The notes: a model not told the origin generated them from the sequence alone. 64,000 nt of DNA from Brevibacillus parabrevis (GCF_003710905.1 NZ_RHHV01000006.1:372001-436000); one strand, 5' to 3'; shown: positions 50,755-60,888, counted from the stretch's first letter. Program-made: numbers and translations.

Positions 50755-51849
50755 TTATTTCAATGCGCCAGTTACGATTTCTTTTAGCACAGACAAAATC
50801 TTTTCGTTCTGTTCTTTTGTTCCCACTGTAATCCGTTGATATCCAGGGAAGCCGAGCGCATTGCCCGAGCGAACGATGATTCCGTTCATCAAGAGCTTTT
50901 TGAATACTTCATCGGAATCCATTTTCAGGTCTACCAAAATGAAGTTGGTTTGCGTCGGGAAGTAGGAAAGTCCCCAATCGTCGAATGCGTCAGTCAATTG
51001 CTTCAAGCCTTCGCGGTTGCGGTCGCGGCAAGAGATGACAAACTCCTGATCGTGCAGGGCCGCGCGTGCTGCCACCTGACCAAGCGCTCCGGTATTGAAC
51101 GGCTCGCGGACGTGCTCCAGAGCGGACACAAGCTCTTCGGAGGCGATGCCGTAGCCGATGCGCAGCGTTGCCAAGCCGTAAATCTTGGAGAACGTGCGCA
51201 AAATGATCAGGTTCGGATACTGGGACAGCATCGGAACGGTTTGCGGATACGCGGAATCAACGACATACTCGTAATAAGCCTCATCCATGACGACGAGAAC
51301 GCTGCTCGGCACTTTTTGCAGGAACGCTTCCAGCTCTGTCGCCGTAACGATCGTGCCGGAAGGGTTGTTCGGATTACATACCCAGACGACTTTCGTCTGC
51401 TCGTTGATGGCAGCCGCCATCGCTTCCAGATCGTGCACGCCATCCTTGAGCGGAACCTCGATCAGCTCTGCCCCTTCGATAATCGCATTGGAGCGATATT
51501 GGGAGAACGTCGGCGTAGCCATGACGGTGTTCGTGCCTTCGCTCAGGAAAGCGCGAGAGATCATCAACAAGATTTCATCGGAACCATTTCCGAAGATCAG
51601 TTGACTAGGCTTCACACCGAGGGCATCTGCCAAGTCCCAGCGCAGGTTGAGGCTTGCGCCGTCCGGATAAAGAGCGAGATTGTCCAGTTGTTCCGCAATA
51701 GCTGCCTTTGCCTTTGGCGAGCAGCCATAAGGATTCTCGTTGGACGCCAGCTTGATCACTTCTGTCAAACCAAACTCCCGTTTGACGTCTTCAATGGGTT
51801 TCCCTGGCTGATATACCGGGGCATTGAGTATGCGTTGCTTCGGTTGCAT
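50755..51849 (-). CDS. hisC: Histidinol-phosphate / aromatic aminotransferase
   Basis: Fold-type I PLP enzyme of 364 residues. The B. subtilis homologue serves both histidine and tyrosine/phenylalanine synthesis, fitting its place between trpA and tyrA. Motifs: LASNENPYGCSPKA, NGSDEILLM, WVCNPNNPSGT, MDEAYYEY, and the PLP lysine in LRTFSKIYGLATLRIGYG. Starts 29 bases after the trpA stop. Confidence 0.95.
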   Translation of the reverse strand: MQPKQRILNAPVYQPGKPIEDVKREFGLTEVIKLASNENPYGCSPKAKAAIAEQLDNLALYPDGASLNLRWDLADALGVKPSQLIFGNGSDEILLMISRAFLSEGTNTVMATPTFSQYRSNAIIEGAELIEVPLKDGVHDLEAMAAAINEQTKVVWVCNPNNPSGTIVTATELEAFLQKVPSSVLVVMDEAYYEYVVDSAYPQTVPMLSQYPNLIILRTFSKIYGLATLRIGYGIASEELVSALEHVREPFNTGALGQVAARAALHDQEFVISCRDRNREGLKQLTDAFDDWGLSYFPTQTNFILVDLKMDSDEVFKKLLMNGIIVRSGNALGFPGYQRITVGTKEQNEKILSVLKEIVTGALK

Positions 51850-51878
51850 CCACGTTCACTCCAGTCACATTTTTCCCA

Positions 51879-52697
51879 CTATTGTAGCGCACTCGCCAAC
51901 TGATGTACAAACGTTTTTATTTTTTCAACAGCATCTGGCATTCGTGCCGGATCTTTCAGTTCGTTCTCGTAGTTTTCAATCTGCTGCACAATCGCACTGC
52001 CCACGATTACCCCGTCCGCATGAGGAGCCACGGCCCGCACCTGCTCTGGTGTAGAAATGCCGAATCCGACAGCAGTCGGCGCACTCGTACTCGCCTTCAC
52101 CCGTTGCAAAAAGTCTGCCAGATCCTCGCGCAAATCCGTCCTCGCCCCTGTCACGCCGAGCGACGAGACGCAATACAAAAAGCCTGTCGCCTGTTCGCCA
52201 ATCGTTTGGATGCGCGCTTCGGAAGTCGGCGCGACCAGCGAAATGACATGAAGGCCGTTTTGCTTCGCCGCCGCAACGCAAGGGCCGTTTTCTTCAATCG
52301 GCAAATCGGGAATGACGACGCCATCTGCCCCGTGTGCCGCCATTTCCGCAAAAAACCGCTCGACTCCATATTGCAGCACCGGGTTGAAGTAGGAGAACAA
52401 CACGATGCCCGCTTCTACTTTCGACTGGCGCAAACGGCTCACCAGTTGCAAAGCGTCTGCAATCGACACGCCGTTTTCCAGTGCGCGCTGGGAAGCTCGC
52501 TGAATGGTAGGGCCGTCTGCCAGCGGGTCAGAGTAAGGTATGCCCAGCTCAATCACATCGGCTCCGGCCTCCGCCATGGCGGTCACAAGCTGAAAAGTCG
52601 CTTCGATAGTTGGATCGCCCACCGTAATGAACGGGATAAAACGCTTGCGGCTGCGATCCGCAAACAAACGGTCGATTCGATTGGTAGCTGCCGTCAT
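51879..52697 (-). CDS. trpA: Tryptophan synthase alpha subunit
   Basis: Cleaves indole-3-glycerol phosphate and channels indole to TrpB. 272 residues. The catalytic Glu and Asp are in ADVIELGIPYSDPLADGPTIQ; the substrate region continues with GVVIPDLPIEE, FLYCVSSLGVTGAR and GFGISTPEQV. ATG 52695-52697 overlaps the trpB stop (TAATG), giving coupled translation. Confidence 0.97.
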   Translation of the reverse strand: MTAATNRIDRLFADRSRKRFIPFITVGDPTIEATFQLVTAMAEAGADVIELGIPYSDPLADGPTIQRASQRALENGVSIADALQLVSRLRQSKVEAGIVLFSYFNPVLQYGVERFFAEMAAHGADGVVIPDLPIEENGPCVAAAKQNGLHVISLVAPTSEARIQTIGEQATGFLYCVSSLGVTGARTDLREDLADFLQRVKASTSAPTAVGFGISTPEQVRAVAPHADGVIVGSAIVQQIENYENELKDPARMPDAVEKIKTFVHQLASALQ

Positions 52698-53929
52698 TAC
52701 GCCTCGCCTCCTTCTGTCCGTTCTGCCAACGCTTCCTGAATGGTCAACACGTCTTTGTCTCCGCGCCCCGACAGGCAAATGACCAGCACTTGCTCAGGAG
52801 ACATTTGCGGAGCGCGCTTGATCACTTCCGCAATCGCATGAGCGCTCTCCAGCGCGGGGATGATGCCTTCCGTCCGGCACAAAAGCTCGACTGCCGCCAG
52901 CGCCTCCGCATCTGTGACAGACGTATACGTCACTCTGTCCGTATCTTTCAAATACGCATGCTCGGGACCGACACCCGGATAATCCAGCCCGGCGGAGATG
53001 GAATGCGCTTCTTGCACCTGTCCATGCTCATCTTGCAGCAAGTAGGTAAGCGAGCCGTGAATCACTCCTGGACGTCCAAGCGTCAAGGTTGCCGCGTGTT
53101 TGTCCGTATCGATTCCTTTTCCCGCCGCTTCCACGCCGCGCAGCGCAACAGACTCATCCTGGATGAACGGATAGAACATGCCGATCGCATTGCTTCCGCC
53201 TCCTACGCACGCGACCACTTCGTCAGGCAATTTGCCGAGCTGTTCCAACACTTGACGCCGGGTTTCCTCTCCGATGATTTTCTGGAACTCGCGGACCATG
53301 TACGGATAAGGATGCGGGCCGACGACCGATCCGATGACGTAAAACGTTTCCTCTACGTGAGAAACCCAGTGGCGAATCGCTTCATTCGTCGCGTCTTTGA
53401 GTGTGCGCGAACCTGATACCGCCGGAATGACTTCCGCTCCGAGCAAGTTCATGCGAAACACGTTCAGCGACTGACGGCGAATGTCTTCCTCGCCCATGAA
53501 TACTTTGCAGGAAAGCCCCAGCTTCGCTGCTACGGTAGCGCTCGCGACACCGTGCTGGCCCGCTCCTGTTTCCGCGATAATCGATTTTTTGCCCATCCGT
53601 TTTGCCAAAAGGGCTTGACCGAGCGCGTTGTTCAGTTTGTGCGCCCCGGTATGGTTGAGGTCTTCGCGCTTGAGGTAGATTTGCGCCCCGCCAAGCTCTT
53701 GCGTCAACCGTTCAGCGTACGTCAACGGCGTAGGACGCCCAGCGTATTTGCTCAGCAGCTCATTCAGCTCTGCTACGAACTGTGGATCACGTCGCGCTTC
53801 CTCAAAAGCAGTCTCCAGCTCGTACAAAGCGTTCATCAACGTTTCCGGGACGAATTTCCCTCCAAACGCTCCAAAACGTCCATTTTCGTCAGGCACGACC
53901 CGCGCGGTTGTCTGTGTATTGCTTGGCAT
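52697..53929 (-). CDS. trpB: Tryptophan synthase beta subunit
   Basis: PLP enzyme joining indole and serine. 410 residues with [16 protein letters not shown], the PLP lysine in [29 protein letters not shown], the phosphate-binding [15 protein letters not shown] and [12 protein letters not shown]. Length is standard. The first 41 bases overlap the end of trpF, a larger overlap than its neighbours; a start further in has no ribosome site. Confidence 0.97.
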   Translation of the reverse strand: MPSNTQTTARVVPDENGRFGAFGGKFVPETLMNALYELETAFEEARRDPQFVAELNELLSKYAGRPTPLTYAERLTQELGGAQIYLKREDLNHTGAHKLNNALGQALLAKRMGKKSIIAETGAGQHGVASATVAAKLGLSCKVFMGEEDIRRQSLNVFRMNLLGAEVIPAVSGSRTLKDATNEAIRHWVSHVEETFYVIGSVVGPHPYPYMVREFQKIIGEETRRQVLEQLGKLPDEVVACVGGGSNAIGMFYPFIQDESVALRGVEAAGKGIDTDKHAATLTLGRPGVIHGSLTYLLQDEHGQVQEAHSISAGLDYPGVGPEHAYLKDTDRVTYTSVTDAEALAAVELLCRTEGIIPALESAHAIAEVIKRAPQMSPEQVLVICLSGRGDKDVLTIQEALAERTEGGEA

Positions 53930-54560
53930 GCGCCTTCACCCTCTCCACCAGTTTTTTTATCTTTTCTCCGTCTTTCTCTCCATCCGTTTCCACTCCGCTG
54001 GACACATCGATCACAGGGGCCTGATACGTTTCGAGCAGCTCTCCGACATTTTCGGCGTGAATGCCGCCCGCGATGATGCAATCAGCCGCTTGGCACGCAG
54101 CCTTCAACAGAGGAATCTGCTCCCACGAAAACTTTTTCCCGGTTCCCCCGGCTTGGGCAGGGTCATACGTATCGAACAAAAAGGCGCTTACGATCCCTTG
54201 ATACGCTCCAATCGCCCGGGCTGCATCCTCTTCGCCGCCGACAGCCAGCGCTTTCCACACTTCCACGGAAAAACGTTCCCGCACTTGACGGCAAAATTCC
54301 GGCGTCTCCTGCCCGTGCAGCTGCACGGCAGCGAGCGGCACTTCCTGCAACACCTCCGCCAACTCGTCCAGCGTCGGGTTGACGAACACGCCTACCGCTG
54401 GCGGATGAGCCGGGACGGCTGCAAGCAGCTCTCCAGCCGTCCGTGCGTCGATCCTGCGCTTGCTCGAGGCAAAAACCAGGCCCACGTAGTCGACATCCAG
54501 CTCTTTCAAAAGCGCAAGCGTTTCCGGGCGTTTGATCCCGCAAATTTTTAATCGGGTCAC
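53889..54560 (-). CDS. trpF: Phosphoribosylanthranilate isomerase
   Basis: Amadori rearrangement of PRA to CdRP. 223-residue TIM barrel: catalytic Cys in [31 protein letters not shown], catalytic Asp in FLFDTYD, then [11 protein letters not shown] and [11 protein letters not shown] 54558-54560 overlaps the trpC stop (GTGA) and follows GGGGGTGAG. The family often uses such GTG starts. Confidence 0.95.
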   Translation of the reverse strand: MTRLKICGIKRPETLALLKELDVDYVGLVFASSKRRIDARTAGELLAAVPAHPPAVGVFVNPTLDELAEVLQEVPLAAVQLHGQETPEFCRQVRERFSVEVWKALAVGGEEDAARAIGAYQGIVSAFLFDTYDPAQAGGTGKKFSWEQIPLLKAACQAADCIIAGGIHAENVGELLETYQAPVIDVSSGVETDGEKDGEKIKKLVERVKAHAKQYTDNRAGRA

Positions 54561-55354
54561 AAACTCACCCCCGCTTTCGCTCCAACCAGCTCGATCACCG
54601 CTTGCGCTACGTCTGGCTGACGCATGAAATGCTCTCCCACCAAAACGGCGCGCGCACCTGCTCTCCTTACCTTCTCGACATCCTCCGCTTTGGAAATGCC
54701 GCTTTCGCTCACGACTGTCAACGAAGCAGGCAGTCCGCCAATCAGTTCGTCTGTCACAGCGAGATTCGTCTCGAATGTGCGCAAATTCCGGTTGTTGATT
54801 CCGAGCAGCTTCGGTTCGATCGCCCGGAATACGCGGTCGCATTCCGGCTTGTCATGCACTTCGACAAGTACGTCCATCCCCAGCTCTTCTGCGGTTTGAT
54901 ACAAATGCCGCAGTTGCTCGTGATCGAGAATCGCCGCGATGAGCAAAATGCAATCCGCGCCCGCTGCCCGCGCTTCCACGACCTGGATGTCCTCGATGAG
55001 AAAATCTTTGCGCAGGAGCGGACGGTTTACCACTTCGCGGATGCCTTGCAAATAAGCCAAACTTCCTTGGAAAAATGTCTCGTCGGTCAAGACGGACAAG
55101 CATTCCGCTTCGGCAGCTTGATACGCCTGCGCGATTTGCAGCGGATCAAAATCCGGGCGAATCAGCCCTTTGGACGGAGACGCCTTCTTCACTTCTGCGA
55201 TGACGCTGACTGGACGGGAACTTTGCACAAGCGCTTGATGGAAGCCGCGCGGACGATCCTGGTTTTTCGCTTGCTCAAGCAAGTTTGCGATCGTCGTCAC
55301 TTGTTTCAGGTGAGCAATTTCTCCGCGTTTCTTTTCCACAATGTTAAGAAGCAT
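54557..55354 (-). CDS. trpC: Indole-3-glycerol phosphate synthase
   Basis: Ring closure of CdRP to indoleglycerol phosphate. 265 residues: VIAEVKKASPSKGLIR (catalytic Lys), LSVLTDETFFQGS, LRKDFLIE, GADCILLIAAIL, LVEVHDKPE, LGINNRNLRTF and SESGISKAEDV. It overlaps trpD by 11 bases and trpF by 4. Confidence 0.97.
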   Translation of the reverse strand: MLLNIVEKKRGEIAHLKQVTTIANLLEQAKNQDRPRGFHQALVQSSRPVSVIAEVKKASPSKGLIRPDFDPLQIAQAYQAAEAECLSVLTDETFFQGSLAYLQGIREVVNRPLLRKDFLIEDIQVVEARAAGADCILLIAAILDHEQLRHLYQTAEELGMDVLVEVHDKPECDRVFRAIEPKLLGINNRNLRTFETNLAVTDELIGGLPASLTVVSESGISKAEDVEKVRRAGARAVLVGEHFMRQPDVAQAVIELVGAKAGVSL

Positions 55355-56369
55355 GAATCATTCCTCCTGCAATTTGCCGGATGTGCTCCAGCTTGCGCAT
55401 GACCAGTCCGTCGTCGATCAGCTCTGCCGCCCGAATCACTCCTGCCTCAATGGAACGCACGCGATCAGACAAGTAGAGGATCGCTCCTGCATTCAACAGC
55501 ACGATGTCGCGTGCCGCACCGCGCTTGCCAGCGAATACATCGCGAATGATCTCGGCATTTTCGCTCGAATCCCCGCCGCGCAGCGCCTCTTTGTCATGTC
55601 GGCGCAATCCGAACTGCTTGGGATCGATCTCGTACGTGCGAATCTGGCCATCTCGCAGTTCAGCGATCTGGCTCGTTCCCGTCACGGTCAGCTCATCGAG
55701 TCCGTCCGAGCCTGCCACAACCAGCGCCCGCTCTACGTGCAGCTCTCGCAGTACAGCCGCAACCGTCGGGAGCAGCTTCGCATCGTAGACGCCCATGAGT
55801 TGGTGACTGGCGTTTGCCGGGTTGGTCAGAGGGCCGAGCAAATTAAACACGGTGCGTACAGCCAGCTCCTTGCGCGGTCCGGCTGCATGCTTCATCGCCT
55901 GATGGTACAGCGGGGCAAACAGGAAGCACAGATTGGTAGCACGCAAGCAATCCGCAGCCTCTTTTGGCGACAGGTTGACTGGGACTCCCAGCGCTTCCAG
56001 CACATCCGCACTGCCGCTCTTGCTCGATACGGCACGATTGCCGTGCTTGGCGATCCGCACGCCGTCGCTTGCCGCCACAATCGCACTCGCCGTCGAGATG
56101 TTGAACGTGTTGCTGCCGTCTCCTCCGGTGCCGCACGTATCGACCAAACCGGGATGATCGATCGGAAAACGCATCGCTCGTGCCCGCATCGCCTGGGCAA
56201 ACCCGATAATTTCCTCAACCTGCTCTCCCTTGAGCCGCATGCTGGCCAAAAAGGCGCCGATCTGGGCAGGAGTCGCTTTGCCGTCCATGATCTCTCCCAT
56301 TGCTTCCTCAGCGATTGCTCGTGTCAAATCGCTTCCTTGCAAAATTTGTTCCAGTGCATAGGTCAGCAT
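55344..56369 (-). CDS. trpD: Anthranilate phosphoribosyltransferase
   Basis: Transfers the phosphoribosyl group from PRPP to anthranilate. 341 residues with the glycine-rich DTCGTGGDGSNTFNIST motif, KHGNRAVSSKSGSADVLEALG, HQAMKHAAGPRKEL and RTVFNLLGPLTNPA. Overlaps trpE by 7 bases and trpC by 11, as expected in a coupled operon. Confidence 0.97.
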   Translation of the reverse strand: MLTYALEQILQGSDLTRAIAEEAMGEIMDGKATPAQIGAFLASMRLKGEQVEEIIGFAQAMRARAMRFPIDHPGLVDTCGTGGDGSNTFNISTASAIVAASDGVRIAKHGNRAVSSKSGSADVLEALGVPVNLSPKEAADCLRATNLCFLFAPLYHQAMKHAAGPRKELAVRTVFNLLGPLTNPANASHQLMGVYDAKLLPTVAAVLRELHVERALVVAGSDGLDELTVTGTSQIAELRDGQIRTYEIDPKQFGLRRHDKEALRGGDSSENAEIIRDVFAGKRGAARDIVLLNAGAILYLSDRVRSIEAGVIRAAELIDDGLVMRKLEHIRQIAGGMIHAS

Positions 56370-57877
56370 AGCAATTCCTCCTTGCGCGCAAATAGCTGTT
56401 CTGCTTTTTCCAGAGCCGAAATCATCGCGGCCGCCTTGTTTACCGTTTCCTGATATTCGCTTGCCGGAATGGAATCCGCCACGATGCCTGCGCCAGCCTG
56501 CACATGCGCGTATCCATCCTGGAAGAACAAAGTGCGAATCGTAATGCAGCTGTCGAGCGAGCCGTCAAAGGAAATGTAGCCGATCGCTCCCGCATACAAA
56601 TGGCGCTCATCCTGTTCCAGCTCGGCTATGATTTCCATCGCCCGCAGCTTCGGCGAGCCTGAGACAGTTCCCGCAGGAAAGGCGCTCAACAGGGCGTCAA
56701 ACGCGTGCAGTCCCTCGCGCAGCTTGCCTGTCACATGCGATACCATGTGCATCACATGCGAGTAATTTTCGATGACGAGCGCCTCCTCCACTTGCACGCT
56801 TCCGTACGCGGAGACTTTGCCGACGTCATTTCGGCCCAAATCGAGCAGCATGTAATGTTCGGCCCGCTCTTTTTTGTCTGCCAAAAGGTCTGCGGCCAGC
56901 TCCTCGTCCTCTTGCGGTGTCGCGCCTCTTTTTCTCGTCCCGGCAATCGGGCGCATCTCGACTTTTTCATCCTCCACCCGCACGAGCAGCTCAGGAGATG
57001 TTCCGACCACCGTCTCGCCTGCGTATTCGAGGTAGTACATGTACGGAGAAGGATTCAGCGTACGCAGCAGCCGGTACACGGCAAACGGGTCGACATCGGT
57101 CTTCACGGAAAAGCGTTGGGAGAGCACGACCTGAAAAATGTCTCCTGCGGCGATGTACTCTTTCGCCTGTTCGACCATGCGCTCGTATTGCTCGCGGCTC
57201 ATGTTTGGCTCGACCTGCAGCGGTTTGGGCGAATCGACTGCCACTTGAATCCGGCTGTCCTGTTCCAACGGAGCGGTGACTTTTTCCGCCAATTGCTCCA
57301 GCCGTTCGCAGACTAGCCTGTATTTTTCGTCAATAATGGCTGGCGAATCTCCTGGCTCGACGTGCAAATTCACGATCAACTGAATTTCTTGTTTCAGGTG
57401 ATCGAACGCGATCATCTCGTCGACGAACAGAAAACGCATGTCAGGAGCTTGAACCGCTTCCTTGCGATGGGCCGGGAGGTTTTCAAAATAGCGCAGCGTA
57501 TTGTAGCCAAAAAAGCCGACCGCTCCGCCGCTAAGCCGGGGAAAGCCCGGCAGCTTGGGGCTTTTGAAGCGATCTGTCTCCTCGCGCAAAAAGTCGACGG
57601 GGTTGCCTGTCATCGCTTTGCGCTCACCGCTTCTCGACACAACGGAGATGTCTGCTCCTTTTGCTTCCACGATCTGAAAAGGGTTCATCCCGATGAAGGA
57701 AAAGCGTGCCCAGCGCGCGCCGCCTTCTACGCTTTCCAGCAAAAACGAATCGCTGGTGCGAATCTTCTGATACAAACGGATAGGAGTCTCCTGATCAGCC
57801 AGAAGTTTCAAGCTCACAGGAATCAGGGAATACGACGCCGAAAGGGTCTTGACCTCGGCAAGGGAGGGAAAATACAT
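56363..57877 (-). CDS. trpE: Anthranilate synthase component I
   Basis: Chorismate to anthranilate, using ammonia from the glutaminase TrpG/PabA that is not encoded in this window. 504 residues. Feedback site LLESVEGGARWARFSFIG near the N-terminus; chorismate-binding core QVVLSQRFSV, PSPYMYYL, PIAGTRKRG, ERAEHYMLLDLGRNDVGKV, SGSPKLRAMEII, and HVQAGAGIVADS. First trp gene, immediately after the TRAP-type leader. AAGGAGATGAGAG precedes the ATG; that ribosome site itself contains GAG triplets. Confidence 0.97.
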   Translation of the reverse strand: MYFPSLAEVKTLSASYSLIPVSLKLLADQETPIRLYQKIRTSDSFLLESVEGGARWARFSFIGMNPFQIVEAKGADISVVSRSGERKAMTGNPVDFLREETDRFKSPKLPGFPRLSGGAVGFFGYNTLRYFENLPAHRKEAVQAPDMRFLFVDEMIAFDHLKQEIQLIVNLHVEPGDSPAIIDEKYRLVCERLEQLAEKVTAPLEQDSRIQVAVDSPKPLQVEPNMSREQYERMVEQAKEYIAAGDIFQVVLSQRFSVKTDVDPFAVYRLLRTLNPSPYMYYLEYAGETVVGTSPELLVRVEDEKVEMRPIAGTRKRGATPQEDEELAADLLADKKERAEHYMLLDLGRNDVGKVSAYGSVQVEEALVIENYSHVMHMVSHVTGKLREGLHAFDALLSAFPAGTVSGSPKLRAMEIIAELEQDERHLYAGAIGYISFDGSLDSCITIRTLFFQDGYAHVQAGAGIVADSIPASEYQETVNKAAAMISALEKAEQLFARKEELLC

Positions 57878-57978
57878 GGAACTCTCATCTCCTTTTTAGT
57901 GGGAGCGAAAAGGACGAAGACACCCGTCTTTTCACCACCCGCTGTCTAGAGCGAGAGGTAGGGGGAGAAAAAAATATA

Positions 57979-58006
57979 CAAAAAAATCCAGCAAAAAGAA
58001 CTGGAT
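57979..58006 (-). terminator. trp leader terminator (attenuator)
   Basis: Stem ATCCAG / CTGGAT with loop TTCTTTTTG and T7 on the minus strand. The 5' arm and loop can alternatively pair upstream (CTG and AAGAG next to GGGTA/TACCC, 58008-58037), forming an antiterminator that overlaps the last TRAP triplets. Confidence 0.8.
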
Positions 58007-58033
58007 CGGGTAGATAAATATGTACCCAGCCTG

Positions 58034-58087
58034 CTCTTCTCTCCTCAACCTAACTCATCTCTACTCTGCTCTACTCATTCTCATCTC
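58034..58087 (-). promoter_or_regulatory. TRAP (MtrB) binding site: eleven (G/T)AG triplets
   Basis: On the minus strand, within 54 bases, there are ten GAG and one TAG triplets separated by 2,3,2,2,2,2,1,3,2,2 bases. Eleven NAG triplets is exactly the number bound by the 11-subunit tryptophan-activated TRAP ring in B. subtilis. The last two overlap the antiterminator arm. This is the key regulator of trpEDCFBA; mtrB should lie elsewhere, in B. subtilis just beyond hepT/hepS. Confidence 0.88.
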
Positions 58088-58117
58088 AGCCGGAATTGGC
58101 TCTTCACGAACAAACGA

Positions 58118-58153
58118 GGCGCTCTCGTTTCACTTATGGTAAAAGAGAGCGCC
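58118..58153 (-). terminator. Hairpin after aroH
   Basis: Nine-base-pair stem ggcgctctc / gagagcgcc with an 18-base loop. The trp promoter -10 is inside the loop. For read-through RNA from aroH it may act as a weak terminator or processing site. Confidence 0.45.
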
Positions 58154-58164
58154 CTGATTGTCAA
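58136..58164 (-). promoter_or_regulatory. trp operon promoter
   Basis: Minus strand TTGACA, 17-base spacer, TACCAT. It overlaps the aroH stop, as the B. subtilis trp promoter does, and would start RNA near 58129, about 40 bases before the first triplet. Confidence 0.6.
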
Positions 58165-58538
58165 CTGCGATTTGTCAAATCAGGTCGAAGCTTTACAGCA
58201 TCCCGCAAGAAGACGTGTTGAATCTCTTTTGCCGATTTCTCTGTGTTGACATGCATCATGACACGTATACAGAGCGGCAAGCTGCCTGGTACAGGAATTT
58301 CGCGTGCGCACATCAGGGGAACATACTGCCACGCTTCCCCTTCAAGAAGACGTGCCGCCTGGGCGGGAAATGTCGCACACAAATCCTCTGTCGTCGTGAT
58401 GATAATGCTGCCAATCTCTTCAGGATTCACTTCATTGCGCGTAACCATTTCTTCCAGCAGCCACTTGGTGGAAGAGACAATCTCGTCTCGCGTATCGGCT
58501 TCCACCGTGACTGCGCCTCTAATTCCTCGCATTCCCAT
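58161..58538 (-). CDS. aroH: Chorismate mutase (AroH class)
   Basis: Monofunctional trimeric chorismate mutase forming prephenate. 125 residues with GMRGIRGAVTVEADTRDEI (catalytic Arg), LLEEMVTRNEV, ITTTEDLCATFPAQAAR and VPLMCAREIPVPGSLPLCIRVMMH, all typical of the B. subtilis enzyme. Its start shares one base with the aroB stop (TAATG). Confidence 0.96.
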   Translation of the reverse strand: MGMRGIRGAVTVEADTRDEIVSSTKWLLEEMVTRNEVNPEEIGSIIITTTEDLCATFPAQAARLLEGEAWQYVPLMCAREIPVPGSLPLCIRVMMHVNTEKSAKEIQHVFLRDAVKLRPDLTNRS

Positions 58539-59641
58539 TACAAAGCCCCCGCTTCTTCACTCATTACTGTCAGGATGAGCTGTTCGTCTACATTTTTCAC
58601 AATCTCCGCCTGCCCGATTGCGCTAGGCAATACGAGGGCAAGCTTGCCGCCAACGGTCTTCTTGTCCCGCTTCATCGCATCGAGTACATCTTGCGGCAGC
58701 AGTCCTTTTGGCCAAGCCGTAGGCAAATGGTACAAACCAATCAAGTGCTTCGTGCGGTCGTACACACCGTTTGGCGCAAGACCGATTCGCTCTGCTAGTT
58801 TGGCAGCCAGACACATCCCGATTGAAATCGCTTCGCCGTGATTCAGCGTGGAGTAAGCTGACAACGCTTCAAACGCATGCCCGAACGTATGCCCCAAATT
58901 CAATAGCGCCCGCGGGCCCTGCTCCGTCTCGTCAGCAGAGACAATCGCAGCCTTCACTGCGCAGCCTTTTTCAATCGCTTTCCCTAACAATTCTGAATCA
59001 AGCTCCCACAGGCTTGCGGCGTTCTCCTCCAGCCAATCTGCAAAGGAAGCATCGGAAATAAGGGCGTGCTTGATTACCTCGGCAAAGCCGGCAGCCACTT
59101 CACGCTTGGGCAAAGTGTGCAGCACTTTTGTGTCATAGATCACGACGCGAGGCTGATGAAAAGCGCCGATCAAGTTTTTCCCCAATGGGTGATTGATCGC
59201 CACTTTCCCTCCGACCGAGCTGTCGTGGGCAAGCAAAGTAGTCGGCAGCTGGACAAAATGAATGCCGCGCATAAACGTAGCCGCCACGAAGCCAGCCAAA
59301 TCTCCCACGACTCCGCCGCCCAATGCGAGAATCGCAGATTGGCGATCCAATCCCGCTTGAATCGCTTCGGTCATCAGCCGTTCATAGACTGGAAGACTTT
59401 TCGATTGCTCGCCCGCTTCCACTACGCTCGCTGTCGCGTTGTATCCGGCAGCGCGCAGAGCATCACGCAGCGGCTCTAAGTAACGAACCGCCACGTGCTC
59501 ATCTGTTATAATCATGAGTTTGCTTGTGGAGACAACCCCCGCCTCCGCAAGCAAACCAGGCACCCGCTGCAATAGAGAATCACCGATCACAATCTCGTAG
59601 GAACGCTCTCCCAGCTCTACTGTCAGTCTGTTGGTATCCAT
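58538..59641 (-). CDS. aroB: 3-dehydroquinate synthase
   Basis: NAD- and metal-dependent cyclisation of DAHP, second shikimate step. 367 residues with IITDEHVA, GEQSKSLPVYERL, ALGGGVVGDLAGFVAATFMRG, TTLLAHDSSVGGKVAINHPLGKN and LNLGHTFGHAFEA carrying His metal ligands. Overlaps aroC and aroH by one base each (TAATG). Confidence 0.97.
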   Translation of the reverse strand: MDTNRLTVELGERSYEIVIGDSLLQRVPGLLAEAGVVSTSKLMIITDEHVAVRYLEPLRDALRAAGYNATASVVEAGEQSKSLPVYERLMTEAIQAGLDRQSAILALGGGVVGDLAGFVAATFMRGIHFVQLPTTLLAHDSSVGGKVAINHPLGKNLIGAFHQPRVVIYDTKVLHTLPKREVAAGFAEVIKHALISDASFADWLEENAASLWELDSELLGKAIEKGCAVKAAIVSADETEQGPRALLNLGHTFGHAFEALSAYSTLNHGEAISIGMCLAAKLAERIGLAPNGVYDRTKHLIGLYHLPTAWPKGLLPQDVLDAMKRDKKTVGGKLALVLPSAIGQAEIVKNVDEQLILTVMSEEAGAL

Positions 59642-60804
59642 TAGAATTTCTCCGTGTACGCGCGGTATTCACGCACGTTTTCAATCATGTCGTCCATGGA
59701 ATCGCTCGGGAATTTTTCGCACATCGCTTGGGCGATTTCCCATGCCACCACAGCTTCTGCCACGACACTCGCTGCCGGAACCGCGCAGCTGTCGGAACGC
59801 TCGATGCTGGCCGAGAACGGCTCTCTGGAGTCGATATCGACGCTCATCAGCGGCTTGTACAGCGTCGGGATCGGCTTCATCACGCCTCTGACAACGACAG
59901 GCATGCCTGTGGTCATGCCGCCTTCCAGTCCGCCTGCCCGGTTTGTTTTGCGACTGTAGCCTGTTTCCTCGTTCCAAACGATCTCGTCATGAACTTGGGA
60001 GCCTTTCAAATCCGCAGCTTCAAACCCGATTCCGATCTCCACGCCTTTGAAGGCTTGAATGCTCATGATCGCCTGAGCGAGTCGTCCGTCCAGCTTGCGG
60101 TCCCATTGCACGTGGCTGCCCAAGCCGATCGGCACGCCTTCCACGATGACTTCAACCACGCCGCCGAGAGAATCCCCGTCTTCTTTGGCCTTGTCGATCG
60201 CTGCCATCATAAGCGGCTCCGCTTCTTTGTCCAGGCAACGGACAGGTGATTCTTCCGTGCGGGCGATCAGCTCTTCCAGGCTGACTTCCTGGCGTTTTGC
60301 CACGACATCGTTGATCTGCAACACTTGTCCGCCGATCTGGATGCCAAAAGCGGCGAGCAATTGACGCGCTACGGCGCCGACCGCAACACGCACAGTTGTT
60401 TCGCGGGCGCTGGAACGTTCCAGAATATTTCGCATATCCCGTTGATGATATTTAATCGCACCGTTCAAATCAGCATGGCCTGGGCGCGGGCGAGACACGC
60501 GGCGTTTTTCCTCTGCGCCCTCTTCTACCGGCTCGGCACTCATGATCGTCTGCCAGTGCGTCCAATCCTTATTTTCAACAACCAGCGTGATCGGCGCTCC
60601 TGTCGTATACCCGTGGCGCACGCCAGACAAAATTTTCACCTGGTCCTTTTCAATTTGCATTCTCCGGCCCCGCCCGTGACCTTTTTGGCGGCGCGCCAGC
60701 TGTTCGTTGATTGCCTCAATGGAAATCGGCAAGTTGCTTGGGATTCCCTCGATGATCGCTGTAAGCTGCGGTCCGTGGGACTCCCCCGCTGTCAAGTAAC
60801 GCAT
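59641..60804 (-). CDS. aroC: Chorismate synthase
   Basis: FMN-dependent last step to chorismate (aroF in B. subtilis). 387 residues starting [20 protein letters not shown]. Motifs: [62 protein letters not shown], and [15 protein letters not shown]. First gene of the aro/trp supraoperon, with AGGATGGAGGAAG upstream and its own promoter. Confidence 0.97.
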   Translation of the reverse strand: MRYLTAGESHGPQLTAIIEGIPSNLPISIEAINEQLARRQKGHGRGRRMQIEKDQVKILSGVRHGYTTGAPITLVVENKDWTHWQTIMSAEPVEEGAEEKRRVSRPRPGHADLNGAIKYHQRDMRNILERSSARETTVRVAVGAVARQLLAAFGIQIGGQVLQINDVVAKRQEVSLEELIARTEESPVRCLDKEAEPLMMAAIDKAKEDGDSLGGVVEVIVEGVPIGLGSHVQWDRKLDGRLAQAIMSIQAFKGVEIGIGFEAADLKGSQVHDEIVWNEETGYSRKTNRAGGLEGGMTTGMPVVVRGVMKPIPTLYKPLMSVDIDSREPFSASIERSDSCAVPAASVVAEAVVAWEIAQAMCEKFPSDSMDDMIENVREYRAYTEKF

Positions 60805-60888
60805 CTCTTCCTTCCTCCATCCTCCAGGCAGCTCATGTCCCCAGTTCCTTCCGGTTCGGGTCGCTGTCCTTTATCACTTTTAAGCGCT

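Noticed and set aside
49500-57877. Missing trpG
   Set aside because: Not a loss: in Bacilli the glutaminase is shared with folate synthesis and encoded elsewhere; nothing in the window suggests deletion.
57878-58160. T-box or leader-peptide control of trp
   Set aside because: No Trp-codon leader peptide or T-box; the eleven triplets explain the region better.
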